In this document: positions 51,176 through 60,585 of the stretch, one piece after another
Numbering within the stretch: the stretch's first letter is position 1
Layout: every line of letters begins with the position of its first letter
From: Lacrimispora algidixylanolytica
GTDB taxonomy: Bacteria; Bacillota; Clostridia; Lachnospirales; Lachnospiraceae
DNA length: 64,000 nt
Direction: 5' to 3'
Assembly (NCBI RefSeq): GCF_003609635.1
Contig: NZ_MCIA01000035.1
Location: forward strand, 169,696-233,695
The notes under the pieces: model-generated
What the model saw: only the letters and a program-made list of their open reading frames with translations
What the model was told of the DNA's origin: nothing
Database searches by the model: none
Translations under genes and position numbers: made by a program

Positions 51176-53830
51176 ATGGCCGGTTTATCACCAATGATGA
51201 CCCACTATCTGGAAACGAAGAAGGAATATCCGGACTGCGTCCTGTTTTACAGACTAGGAGATTTTTACGAAATGTTCTTCGAGGATGCGGTTACCGTTTC
51301 CAGGGAGTTGGAAATAACATTAACAGGAAAAGAATGCGGATTAGAGGAACGGGCGCCTATGTGCGGCGTTCCTCATCATGCCGTTGAGAATTATTTAATA
51401 CGCCTTGTTCAAAAGGGATATAAAGTTGCAATTGCTGAGCAGATGGAAGATCCAAAGTTTGCAAAGGGATTGGTTAAAAGAGAAGTAATCCGTGTTGTAA
51501 CACCTGGAACCATTACAAGTGCCCAGGCTCTTGATGAAACAAAAAACAATTATTTGATGGGCATTGTCTATATTGGAGAAACTTTTGGAATTGCCGTTGC
51601 AGATATCAGTACCGGTGACTTTCTTGTTACTGAGGTAGAATCAGAACGAGAACTAACAGATGAAATCAATAAATTCAACCCATCTGAAATCATATGCAAT
51701 GAGGCATTTTATGTCTCTGGCGTTGATATAGAAGATATCAAAAACCGCTATCATGCGGTAGTTTCATCTCTGGATAATCATTTCTTTTCGGATGAAGTCT
51801 GCCGAAAAATTTTAAAAGAGCATTATAAGGTTGCAGCACTCTCTGGACTGGGATTAGAAGATTATGATAACGGGATTATTGCTGCCGGTTCCGTGATGCA
51901 ATACATGTATGAGACTCAAAAGAGCAGTTTGTCTCACATTACCAACATAACACCTTATTCAACGGGTCAGTTTATGATCATTGATACTTCTACCAGACGA
52001 AACTTAGAGCTTCTTGAGACCCTTCGGGAAAAGCAAAAGAGAGGCAGTCTTTTATGGGTCTTGGATCGAACAAAGACAGCCATGGGCGCAAGAATGCTTC
52101 GTACATACATAGAACAACCCCTAATACATAAATCAGAGATTATCAATCGTCAGAATGCAATAGAAGAACTTAATATGAATTATATTTCTAGGGAAGAAAT
52201 CTGCGAATACTTAAATCCCATATATGATTTGGAGCGTTTGATCGGGCGTATCAGCTATAAGACTGCAAACCCTAGAGATTTGATATCCTTTAAAAATTCT
52301 TTGGAGATGCTTCCCTATATCAAAAAAATATTAGAGGAATTTAACAGCGAGATGCTGATGAATCTTCAAGAAGAGCTGGACCCCTTAACGGATGTAAAAG
52401 ATTTAATTGATCGGGCCATCATCGATGATCCACCCATTACAGTGCGTGAAGGTGGTATTATCAAAGAAGGGTTTCATGAGGAAGCGGATAAATTTCGTCA
52501 TGCGAAGACGGAAGGAAAAAGTTGGCTGGCTGAACTGGAATCAAGGGAGAAAGAAAAGACCGGAATTAAAAACTTAAAGGTAAAGTACAATAAAGTCTTT
52601 GGTTATTACTTTGAAGTCACTAATTCTTTTAAGGATCTTGTACCGGATTATTTCATTCGTAAGCAGACCCTTGCCAATGCAGAACGTTATACCACCGATG
52701 AGCTTAAAGAATTAGAGGACGTAATCCTTGGCGCAGAGGATAAGCTTTATACCTTAGAATATCAGTTGTTTACTGAGGTTCGTGATTCTGTCGCGGCACA
52801 GGTTCTCCGCATTCAAAAAACGGCTCGTGCCATTGCAGGAGTTGATGTAATTACTTCCCTTTCTTCCGTTGCTACAAGGAATAACTATGTGAAACCTAGT
52901 ATTAATGAAAAAGGATTGATTGATATTAAAAATGGCCGCCATCCAGTGGTTGAAAAGATGCTTAGAGATGATTTATTTGTATCCAATGATACTTATTTGG
53001 ATAACAGCAAAAATCGACTTTCCATTATAACAGGGCCTAACATGGCTGGAAAGTCTACCTATATGAGACAGACTGCCCTCATTGTATTGATGGCCCAAAT
53101 CGGTAGCTTTGTCCCTGCGGAAGAGGCTAACATTGGAATCTGCGACCGCATTTTCACCAGAGTAGGAGCATCGGACGATCTTGCATCCGGGCAGAGTACT
53201 TTTATGGTAGAGATGACAGAGGTGGCAAATATACTCCGCAATGCGACCAAAAACAGTCTGATTGTATTAGATGAGATCGGCCGTGGTACTAGTACTTTTG
53301 ACGGTCTGAGTATTGCATGGGCGGTCGTAGAACACATCAGTAACTCCAAGCTTCTCGGTGCAAAGACCTTATTTGCAACTCATTACCATGAACTGACGGA
53401 GTTAGAAGGAACTATAAGCGGAGTAAACAACTACTGCATCGCAGTAAAAGAACAAGGCGATGATATTGTATTTTTAAGAAAGATCATAAAAGGCGGCGCA
53501 GATAAAAGTTATGGCATTCAGGTAGCAAAGCTTGCCGGTGTGCCAGATACTGTTATTTATAGAGCGAAAGAGCTATTATCCGAATTGAGTGAAGCTGATA
53601 TCACAGTGAAAGCAAAAGAGATTGCAGAGACCAATTCAAACATAACCCAGAGAAAAGCTGTTCCAAAGCCAGATGAAGTGGATTTACAGCAAATGTCTCT
53701 GTTTGATACAGTTAAAGACAATGATATTATTAAGGAATTAGGAGAGTTAGAGCTTGGGAACATGACTCCAATCGATGCTCTTAATATCTTATACCGCTTG
53801 CAGACAAAGCTTAAGAACCGTTGGCAGTAA
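51176..53830 (+). CDS. mutS: DNA mismatch repair protein MutS
   Basis: ATPase of 884 residues that recognises base mismatches. The Phe-X-Glu wedge is in GDFYEMFFEDA, Walker A GPNMAGKST (620-628), Walker B with DEIGRGTSTFDG and FATHYHEL. The connector, lever and clamp domains are complete, and a C-terminal tail with QQMSLFD may contact the beta clamp. ATG 51176 has AGAGG 12 nt upstream, a bit far. mutL follows. Confidence 0.97.
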   Translation: MAGLSPMMTHYLETKKEYPDCVLFYRLGDFYEMFFEDAVTVSRELEITLTGKECGLEERAPMCGVPHHAVENYLIRLVQKGYKVAIAEQMEDPKFAKGLVKREVIRVVTPGTITSAQALDETKNNYLMGIVYIGETFGIAVADISTGDFLVTEVESERELTDEINKFNPSEIICNEAFYVSGVDIEDIKNRYHAVVSSLDNHFFSDEVCRKILKEHYKVAALSGLGLEDYDNGIIAAGSVMQYMYETQKSSLSHITNITPYSTGQFMIIDTSTRRNLELLETLREKQKRGSLLWVLDRTKTAMGARMLRTYIEQPLIHKSEIINRQNAIEELNMNYISREEICEYLNPIYDLERLIGRISYKTANPRDLISFKNSLEMLPYIKKILEEFNSEMLMNLQEELDPLTDVKDLIDRAIIDDPPITVREGGIIKEGFHEEADKFRHAKTEGKSWLAELESREKEKTGIKNLKVKYNKVFGYYFEVTNSFKDLVPDYFIRKQTLANAERYTTDELKELEDVILGAEDKLYTLEYQLFTEVRDSVAAQVLRIQKTARAIAGVDVITSLSSVATRNNYVKPSINEKGLIDIKNGRHPVVEKMLRDDLFVSNDTYLDNSKNRLSIITGPNMAGKSTYMRQTALIVLMAQIGSFVPAEEANIGICDRIFTRVGASDDLASGQSTFMVEMTEVANILRNATKNSLIVLDEIGRGTSTFDGLSIAWAVVEHISNSKLLGAKTLFATHYHELTELEGTISGVNNYCIAVKEQGDDIVFLRKIIKGGADKSYGIQVAKLAGVPDTVIYRAKELLSELSEADITVKAKEIAETNSNITQRKAVPKPDEVDLQQMSLFDTVKDNDIIKELGELELGNMTPIDALNILYRLQTKLKNRWQ

Positions 53831-53894
53831 GAAAACCAACGGGTGCACCTTAATGTTCGATTAACATGAACGGACAAGCAGAAAGGAGCCTGTT

Positions 53895-55835
53895 ATGCCT
53901 AATATAACGATACTGGATCAAAACACCATAAATAAGATTGCAGCTGGTGAAGTTGTTGAACGCCCCGCATCTGTGGTAAAGGAGTTATTAGAAAATGCCA
54001 TTGATGCAAAGGCCACAGCTGTAACTGTGGAGATCAAAGAAGGGGGAACTACCTTCATCCGGATCACAGATAATGGCTGCGGAATTGCGCGAGAGGAAGT
54101 TCCGCTGGCATTTCTGCGCCATTCTACAAGCAAAATAAAATCCGTAGAGGATTTGTTCACCGTTTCATCCCTGGGATTTCGAGGGGAGGCTCTTGCAAGT
54201 ATCGCTTCCGTATCTCAGGTGGAACTTATTACGAAAACCAGTATTGGACTTACTGGAACCCGCTATCAAATTGACGGTGGGGAGGAAAAAACTCTGGAAG
54301 AAATAGGTGCTCCCGAAGGAACTACCTTCATAGCAAGAAACTTATTTTATAACACTCCAGCCAGAAAAAAGTTTCTAAAAACTCCAACGACAGAAGGAGC
54401 ACATGTGGCAGAACTGGTGGAAAAGCTGGCTTTGTCCCATCCTGAAGTCTCCATCCGCTTTATTCAAAATAACCAGAACAAGCTTCATACCTCTGGAAAT
54501 CATAATTTAAAGGATATTATATACACCGTATTTGGAAGAGAGATTGCTTCCAATCTTTTAGAGATTTCTGCTAAAAAACCTGAGATATCCATTCAGGGAT
54601 ACATTGGTAAGCCAGTCATTGCCAGAGGAAACCGCAATTATGAAAATTATTTTATAAATGGAAGATATATTAAAAGCAGCGTAATTTGCCGTGCCATCGA
54701 AGAAGCATACAAACCATTTATGATGCAACATAAATACCCGTTTACCATGCTACATTTTACGATTGAACCTGAGCTGCTTGACATCAACGTCCATCCCACT
54801 AAGATGGAGCTGCGTTTTCGAGATGGAGAAATGGTATACCAGATGGTATACCAAGCAGTTGCCAGTGCTCTTGCCCATAAAGAACTCATTCCTGAGATTG
54901 AATTGGAAAAAAAGAAAGAAGAAAGCCATCAAGGCCTTCTTGGTAGAAAGCATGAGCCAGCTCCAGAACCATTTGAACAGAGAAGACTAATGGCAATGCA
55001 GCAACAGGCTGCAGCGATAGAAACTGCGAGAGTGCCAACGAAAGAATATAGTATATCCCCTGACTTGACGAGTGGGTTCCAAAAGCGACTGATTCCATCT
55101 CAGCCCCCCATCACCCAGCCACAAACAGTTAGAGAACCAGATGATCTTTTGGACAATTGGCTAAAACCTCAGGAACAAGTCGTGGCTGAAGTACAGCCAG
55201 AGGAAAAGCCAAAGCAAATGGATCTCTTTGACGGAAAACTGTTAGAACCCAAAGCAAGATCAAAACATAATCTCATTGGGCAGCTTTTTGATACCTACTG
55301 GCTGGTGGAATTTAATGAACAGCTTTATATCATTGATCAACATGCTGCCCATGAAAAGGTTTTATATGAGAAAACCATGGCAACACTAAAAACAAGGGAA
55401 TATACTTCCCAGCTAGTGAATCCTCCCATCATCTTAACCCTAAACCGGAACGAAGAGGTTTTATTAAAACAGCATTTGAAATATTTCAATGAAATGGGTT
55501 TTGAGATCGAACCTTTTGGAGGAAGAGAATATGCGGTCAGAGGAGTTCCTGCAAACCTTTTCTCCATTGCAAAGAAAGAACTTTTAATTGAGATGATCGA
55601 TAGTCTGTCAGAGGAAGGCTCAGCCAGTAATCCAGATATTATATATGAACGAGTAGCTTCCATGTCCTGTAAAGCGGCAGTAAAGGGCGGAAACCGTCTT
55701 TCCTTTGCGGAAGCCAATGAGTTGATTGATCAGCTTCTCAGTCTTGAAAACCCTTATGCTTGCCCTCACGGAAGACCTACCATTATTTCCATGAGCAAAT
55801 ATGAGCTGGAAAAGAAATTTAAGAGGATAGTGTAA
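53895..55835 (+). CDS. mutL: DNA mismatch repair protein MutL (endonuclease type)
   Basis: GHKL ATPase of 646 residues. The N-terminal NKIAAGEVVERPASVVKELLENAIDA and GFRGEALASI are invariant. A proline/glutamine-rich linker (about 340-450) follows. The C-terminal domain has the nicking-endonuclease motif DQHAAHEKVLYE starting at Asp481 plus CPHGRPT, so this MutL cuts DNA, as in organisms without MutH. AAAGGAG precedes the ATG. Its stop overlaps the miaA ATG by one base. Confidence 0.97.
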   Translation: MPNITILDQNTINKIAAGEVVERPASVVKELLENAIDAKATAVTVEIKEGGTTFIRITDNGCGIAREEVPLAFLRHSTSKIKSVEDLFTVSSLGFRGEALASIASVSQVELITKTSIGLTGTRYQIDGGEEKTLEEIGAPEGTTFIARNLFYNTPARKKFLKTPTTEGAHVAELVEKLALSHPEVSIRFIQNNQNKLHTSGNHNLKDIIYTVFGREIASNLLEISAKKPEISIQGYIGKPVIARGNRNYENYFINGRYIKSSVICRAIEEAYKPFMMQHKYPFTMLHFTIEPELLDINVHPTKMELRFRDGEMVYQMVYQAVASALAHKELIPEIELEKKKEESHQGLLGRKHEPAPEPFEQRRLMAMQQQAAAIETARVPTKEYSISPDLTSGFQKRLIPSQPPITQPQTVREPDDLLDNWLKPQEQVVAEVQPEEKPKQMDLFDGKLLEPKARSKHNLIGQLFDTYWLVEFNEQLYIIDQHAAHEKVLYEKTMATLKTREYTSQLVNPPIILTLNRNEEVLLKQHLKYFNEMGFEIEPFGGREYAVRGVPANLFSIAKKELLIEMIDSLSEEGSASNPDIIYERVASMSCKAAVKGGNRLSFAEANELIDQLLSLENPYACPHGRPTIISMSKYELEKKFKRIV

Positions 55836-56797
55836 TGAAACCATTGATTATTTTAACCGGTCCTACCGCGGTGGGGAAAACCACTTTGTCTGTTCGTCTT
55901 GCAAAAGCGATCGGAGGAGAGATTATAAGTGCAGATTCCATGCAGGTATACCGGCGCATGAATATTGGCTCAGCCAAAATCACAAAAGAAGAGATGATGG
56001 GGATCCCCCATCATCTTATTGATGTCTTGGAACCAAATGAGGAATTCAATGTAACTGTATTTCAGGAGATGGCAAAAGCATCATTAGAAGAGATATATTC
56101 CAGAGGAAACATCCCTATTTTGGCAGGAGGTACTGGTTTCTATATCCAGGCATTATTAAATGATATCGATTTTACAGAGAATGGTGAGGACACTTCTATA
56201 AGAGAAGAATTAGAAGCTCTAGCAGAAGAAAAAGGTGCTGAGCATCTTCATGGGATACTTCTGGCTATTGATCCTGATTCGGCGAAACAGATTCATGCCA
56301 ACAACATAAAAAGAGTCATTCGAGCCATAGAGTACCACAGACAGACAGGAGAATGCATTTCAGAACATAACAAACGAGAACGGGAAAAGAAATCTCCTTA
56401 TGACTTTCTCTATTATGTAGTCAATACAGACCGGGATATCTTATATCAAAGAATTGATCAGAGAGTGGATCAGATGGTAGAGCAGGGACTTTTAGAAGAA
56501 GTGAAAGAGCTAAAAGCCTCAGGCTGCACCAGGAATATGGTTTCCATGCAGGGGCTTGGTTATAAAGAGATCCTCGATTATCTTCAGGGAGATTGCACCC
56601 TATCCGATGCGATATATCTCTTAAAGAGAGACACGAGACATTTTGCCAAACGACAGATTACCTGGTTTAAAAGAGAACGAGATGTAAGGTGGCTGAATCT
56701 ACCCGACTTTTCCTATGATCAGGATAAGGTACTGGAATCCATGGTAAAGGAAATCAATGAGAAATACGGATTGGAGAATAACGAATCATGGAAATAG
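55835..56797 (+). CDS. miaA: tRNA dimethylallyltransferase
   Basis: Enzyme of 320 residues that prenylates A37 of tRNAs. P-loop GPTAVGKTT (9-17), SADSMQVYRRMNIGSAK, GGTGFYIQALL and the C-terminal RHFAKRQITWFKR. Start ATG 55835 uses the A of the mutL stop. It supplies i6A to MiaB. The ynbB gene starts 10 nt before its stop; hfq, often found in between, is absent. Confidence 0.96.
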   Translation: MKPLIILTGPTAVGKTTLSVRLAKAIGGEIISADSMQVYRRMNIGSAKITKEEMMGIPHHLIDVLEPNEEFNVTVFQEMAKASLEEIYSRGNIPILAGGTGFYIQALLNDIDFTENGEDTSIREELEALAEEKGAEHLHGILLAIDPDSAKQIHANNIKRVIRAIEYHRQTGECISEHNKREREKKSPYDFLYYVVNTDRDILYQRIDQRVDQMVEQGLLEEVKELKASGCTRNMVSMQGLGYKEILDYLQGDCTLSDAIYLLKRDTRHFAKRQITWFKRERDVRWLNLPDFSYDQDKVLESMVKEINEKYGLENNESWK

Positions 56798-58068
56798 ATA
56801 ATATGTATGAGAATCTTGGTATCTGCAAAAAAGTCCTGGATTTTGGAAAAACAATTGAAGAAGGTTTAAAAGAGCATTTTCAAGAAATTGATCAGAATGC
56901 AGAATACAATCAAATGAAAGTAATCAAAGCCATGCAGGATAACAGAGTTAGTGACATTCACTTTGCTGCAACCACTGGCTACGGTTACAACGATCTTGGC
57001 CGCGATACTCTGGAATCAGTATATGCCAGTGTATTTCATACCGAGACAGCTTTGGTCAGACCAAATCTAATTAGCGGAACTCATGCACTTTCCATCGCAC
57101 TTTCTGGAAATCTTCGTCCTGGAGACGAATTGCTCTCACCGGCAGGAAAGCCTTACGATACCTTGGAAGAGGTAATCGGAATTAGAGAGAGTACTGGTTC
57201 TTTAAAAGAGTATGGAGTCAGTTACCGTCAGGTCGACCTTTTACAAGATGGTACATTCGATTACGAATCTATCAAAAAAGCCATTAACGAGAAAACAAAG
57301 TTAGTTACCATTCAAAGATCAAAGGGTTATGATACTCGTCCTACCTTCTCTGTTTCACAGATAGGTGAGCTGATTGCATTTGTTAAGGATATAAAGCCAG
57401 ATGTAATATGTATGGTAGATAATTGTTATGGTGAATTTGTGGAGCGTATAGAACCATCCGATGTTGGTGCAGACATGATTGTTGGCTCGCTCATTAAAAA
57501 TCCAGGCGGCGGCCTCGCTCCAATCGGCGGATACATTGCTGGAAAAACAGACTGTATTGACCGAGCATCTTATCGACTAAGTGCACCTGGTCTTGGTAAA
57601 GAGGTAGGGGCTAGCCTAGGACTTAATCAAGCCTTTTATCAGGGATTATTTTTATCTCCCACGGTAGTAGCCGGAGCCATTAAAGGTGCTGTTTTTGCAG
57701 CAAATGTATATGAAAAGCTAGGTTTCCCTGTAATTCCAAGTGGAAGTGAGTCCCGCCATGACATTATTCAGGCTGTTACCTTTGGAAATCCAGAAAGCGT
57801 CATTGCATTTTGTCAGGGAATCCAGGCGGCGGCTCCGGTCGACAGCTTTGTGACGCCGGAACCATGGGATATGCCAGGATACGATGCTCCTGTTATTATG
57901 GCGGCTGGGACGTTTGTTCAGGGATCTTCCATTGAATTAAGTGCAGATGGACCTATAAAACCTCCCTACGCCGTCTTTTTTCAGGGCGGACTTACCTGGT
58001 ATCATGCGAAGCTTGGTATTTTAATGTCCCTCCAAAAGCTTTTGGATGCAGGATTGATCCAAATTTAA
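56788..58068 (+). CDS. ynbB: YnbB-type PLP-dependent (methionine gamma-lyase family) protein
   Basis: PLP-fold protein of 426 residues, also annotated as aluminium resistance protein. The probable Schiff-base lysine is Lys237 in GSLIKNPGGG, and the cofactor Asp is in MVDNCYGEF. The chemistry is unproven; relatives are Cys/Met-metabolism enzymes. ATG 56788 overlaps miaA by 10 nt; ATG 56803 is an alternative without a better ribosome site. Last gene of the mutSL-miaA group. Confidence 0.87.
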   Translation: MEIDNMYENLGICKKVLDFGKTIEEGLKEHFQEIDQNAEYNQMKVIKAMQDNRVSDIHFAATTGYGYNDLGRDTLESVYASVFHTETALVRPNLISGTHALSIALSGNLRPGDELLSPAGKPYDTLEEVIGIRESTGSLKEYGVSYRQVDLLQDGTFDYESIKKAINEKTKLVTIQRSKGYDTRPTFSVSQIGELIAFVKDIKPDVICMVDNCYGEFVERIEPSDVGADMIVGSLIKNPGGGLAPIGGYIAGKTDCIDRASYRLSAPGLGKEVGASLGLNQAFYQGLFLSPTVVAGAIKGAVFAANVYEKLGFPVIPSGSESRHDIIQAVTFGNPESVIAFCQGIQAAAPVDSFVTPEPWDMPGYDAPVIMAAGTFVQGSSIELSADGPIKPPYAVFFQGGLTWYHAKLGILMSLQKLLDAGLIQI

Positions 58069-58159
58069 AAAAACGGTATACACGTATGGAAAACTATGCT
58101 AAAATATTATGATAGGAATGGACATTCCTGCCATTAAACCAAAAGGGGTAGCAGAGCAG

Positions 58160-58411
58160 ATGAAGTACAAAAATTGCTGGGTACTGCTTCTTCTTATGCT
58201 TGCCGGTGTTGTACTAGGAGGCTTTATTGGAAATCTTACTGAGGGCATATCCGGATTGTCATGGCTTAATACAGGACAGTCCTTTGGATTTGATACACCC
58301 ATGGTGGTTAATTTCGGCATTCTAGTCATTACCCTTGGTTTTAATATAAAAATAACCATGGCCGGCATTATAGGATTAGGGGTAGCCCTCATAACGTATC
58401 GGTTCATTTGA
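58160..58411 (+). CDS. DUF4321 small membrane protein
   Basis: Protein of 83 residues with two hydrophobic helices and short loops (LLLLMLAGVVLGGFIGNL, then FGILVITLGFNIKITMAGIIG). DUF4321 proteins are small, uncharacterised and often encoded just before radC/mreBCD in clostridia, as here. ATG 58160 has AAAGGGG upstream and begins a family-like MKYKNCWVLLLL; in-frame ATG 58109 is possible but improbable. Confidence 0.75.
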   Translation: MKYKNCWVLLLLMLAGVVLGGFIGNLTEGISGLSWLNTGQSFGFDTPMVVNFGILVITLGFNIKITMAGIIGLGVALITYRFI

Positions 58412-58459
58412 TTCTTACATATGTCTTACACGTACCTGGAGAGTTGCGACAGGAGGCAT

Positions 58460-59155
58460 ATGAAACGTATAACCATGAAAGACATCCCATCGGATGAAAG
58501 GCCCTACGAAAAGTGTTTGAAAGAAGGGGCACAGAGCTTAAGCGACGCGGAACTTTTGTCTATCATTATCCGCACAGGCAACAGAGAGGAAAATTCTCTG
58601 GCGCTGGCACAAAAGATACTAGCCCTAAATTATCCGAAGAAGGGTATTTTAGGGCTTTTGCACTTTTCGATGCAGGAACTTATGCAGATTAAGGGGATTG
58701 GAAAAGTCAAAGGTGCTCAGTTACTGTGCATTGGAGAACTATCCAAGCGTATTTGGAAAAAGACGGCTCATCTGGGTGAAGTTTCATTCCATAACCCTCT
58801 TGATATCGTGAACTACTATGTAGAGGATATGCGTCACAGGGAACAGGAGCTTGTTTATGTGATGTTCTTGAATACCAAAGGATTCCTTATTAGGGACGTA
58901 ATGATCTCTCAGGGTACAGTAAATGCATCCGTGGTTTCTCCAAGAGAGATTTTCATTGAAGCGGTTAAGCACCATGCAGTAAGCCTGGTGTTGATCCACA
59001 ACCATCCAAGCGGTGATCCGGCTCCCAGCAGGGAAGATATCCTTCTTACGAAAAGAGTGAAGGAAGCTGGAGAATTATTAGGAATCCGGCTGTTGGATCA
59101 CATAATTATTGGAGATAATTGCTATATTAGTTTGAAGGAACGGGGAATTTTGTAA
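58460..59155 (+). CDS. radC: RadC family protein (JAB/MPN domain)
   Basis: Protein of 231 residues with an N-terminal helix-hairpin-helix (about 45-90) and a C-terminal JAMM metal site HNHPSGDPAPSREDI. Despite the name, a DNA-repair role is doubtful and the true function is unclear. AGGAGG is 5 nt before ATG 58460; an upstream in-frame ATG at 58421 lacks one. mreC starts right at the next base, with no gap. Confidence 0.92.
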   Translation: MKRITMKDIPSDERPYEKCLKEGAQSLSDAELLSIIIRTGNREENSLALAQKILALNYPKKGILGLLHFSMQELMQIKGIGKVKGAQLLCIGELSKRIWKKTAHLGEVSFHNPLDIVNYYVEDMRHREQELVYVMFLNTKGFLIRDVMISQGTVNASVVSPREIFIEAVKHHAVSLVLIHNHPSGDPAPSREDILLTKRVKEAGELLGIRLLDHIIIGDNCYISLKERGIL

Positions 59156-60052
59156 ATGGAATCAAAGCGCAGTAAATATGTTCTTATATCTTTAACCGTT
59201 TTTTGTGTCCTGTTAATCGGGTTAACTTCGATGCGAGATGAATGGCTGACCCCACTCCGTACCGGTGTGGGCTATATTTTAATACCAGTACAGTCCGGTG
59301 TTAATTCGGTAGGTTCCTCTATATACGGTGAAATTACAGACTTGTCTAAATTACGCAATGCTCAAAAAGAAAATAGAGAAATGAAAGATATTATCACACA
59401 GCTGACAGAGGAGAATACCAGACTTCAGTCGGAGGAACTTGAACTTAACCGCCTTCGTAAACTTTATGGTTTGGACCAGCAGTACGGTCAATATGAGAAG
59501 GTAGGCGCCAGAGTCATTGCCAATGATTCTAGCAACTGGTTTCAGGTATTTCGTATTGATAAGGGCTCCAAGGATGGCATAGCAGTAAATATGAATGTTA
59601 TGGCTGGCGGCGGCTTAGTGGGAATTGTTACGGATGTGGGTGCTAATTATGCAACAGTCCGTTCAATCATTGATGATTCCAGTCGGGTCAGTGGTATGGC
59701 AATGCAATCCGGTGACAGCTGTATCATTGCTGGTGATTTGACCTTATTTAAAGAAGGAAGACTACGAATTACCAACGTTTTAAAGGAAAGCGACTTAAAG
59801 GACGGAGATAAGATTGTCACGTCTAATATTAGTTCCGTGTTTCTTCCGGGGCTTTTGGTAGGTTATGCATCTGATATTACCAATGATAGCAACAACGTTA
59901 CCAAATCCGGATATCTGGTACCTGCCGCAGAGTTTGACAGCCTGCAGGATGTATTAGTAGTTACTAAATTAAAATCTGATATGATGAAAGAAGAAGCTTC
60001 CAAGGAGAACCCTCCAGCTGAAACACAGGCGACAGAAGGTGCTTCTAGGTAG
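59156..60052 (+). CDS. mreC: rod shape-determining protein MreC
   Basis: Elongasome protein of 298 residues, anchored by one helix (about 7-25) with a coiled coil (about 60-90) and a two-barrel extracellular domain (VGARVIANDSSNWFQVFRIDKG, DDSSRVSG, TSNISSVFLPGLLVG). It links peptidoglycan synthases to MreB. The ATG abuts the radC stop, and its ribosome site AAGGAACGGGG is within radC. mreB is not beside it, as it would be in Bacillus. Confidence 0.94.
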   Translation: MESKRSKYVLISLTVFCVLLIGLTSMRDEWLTPLRTGVGYILIPVQSGVNSVGSSIYGEITDLSKLRNAQKENREMKDIITQLTEENTRLQSEELELNRLRKLYGLDQQYGQYEKVGARVIANDSSNWFQVFRIDKGSKDGIAVNMNVMAGGGLVGIVTDVGANYATVRSIIDDSSRVSGMAMQSGDSCIIAGDLTLFKEGRLRITNVLKESDLKDGDKIVTSNISSVFLPGLLVGYASDITNDSNNVTKSGYLVPAAEFDSLQDVLVVTKLKSDMMKEEASKENPPAETQATEGASR

Positions 60053-60066
60053 CGAAAAGGAGTAAC

Positions 60067-60585
60067 ATGAGACGTATTTTCTTCAACGTACTGCTGATTA
60101 TTCTGGCATTTACGATTCAAAATTGTATATTTCCGTTGCTACCGTTTTTATCCGCTTCTCCAAATCTGCTTTTAATTCTGACATTTTCCTTTGGTTTTAT
60201 ACACGGAAAAGAGGCCGGAATGTATTACGGACTGCTTTCCGGATTATTAATGGATTTGTTTTATACTGGCCCATTCGGATTTTACACTCTTATTTTTCTA
60301 TATGTAGGATATGTGAATGGTATCTGTACGAAGTATTATTACGAAGATTATATCACCCTTCCTTTAATACTCAGCGTGTTAAATGAATTGGCTTATAACT
60401 TTTACATTTACGTTTTCCGGTTCCTGATTCGCCAGAAGTTAAGAGTTGGATACTATTTCATAAACATAGTTTTACCGGAAATCATTTTTACCGTGGTGAC
60501 GACGCTGCTTCTTTATCGGGTATTCCTGATATTGAACCGACATTTAGAAGACACAGGAAAAAGAGGAGATTCTAACATTGTTTAG
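60067..60585 (+). CDS. mreD: rod shape-determining protein MreD
   Basis: Integral membrane protein of 172 residues with five to six helices, typical of MreD: SPNLLLILTFSFGFIHGKEAGMYYGLLSGLLMDL. It works with MreC and PBP2 in side-wall growth. AAAAGGAG precedes the ATG. The last 8 nt overlap the PBP2 gene start. Confidence 0.92.
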   Translation: MRRIFFNVLLIILAFTIQNCIFPLLPFLSASPNLLLILTFSFGFIHGKEAGMYYGLLSGLLMDLFYTGPFGFYTLIFLYVGYVNGICTKYYYEDYITLPLILSVLNELAYNFYIYVFRFLIRQKLRVGYYFINIVLPEIIFTVVTTLLLYRVFLILNRHLEDTGKRGDSNIV

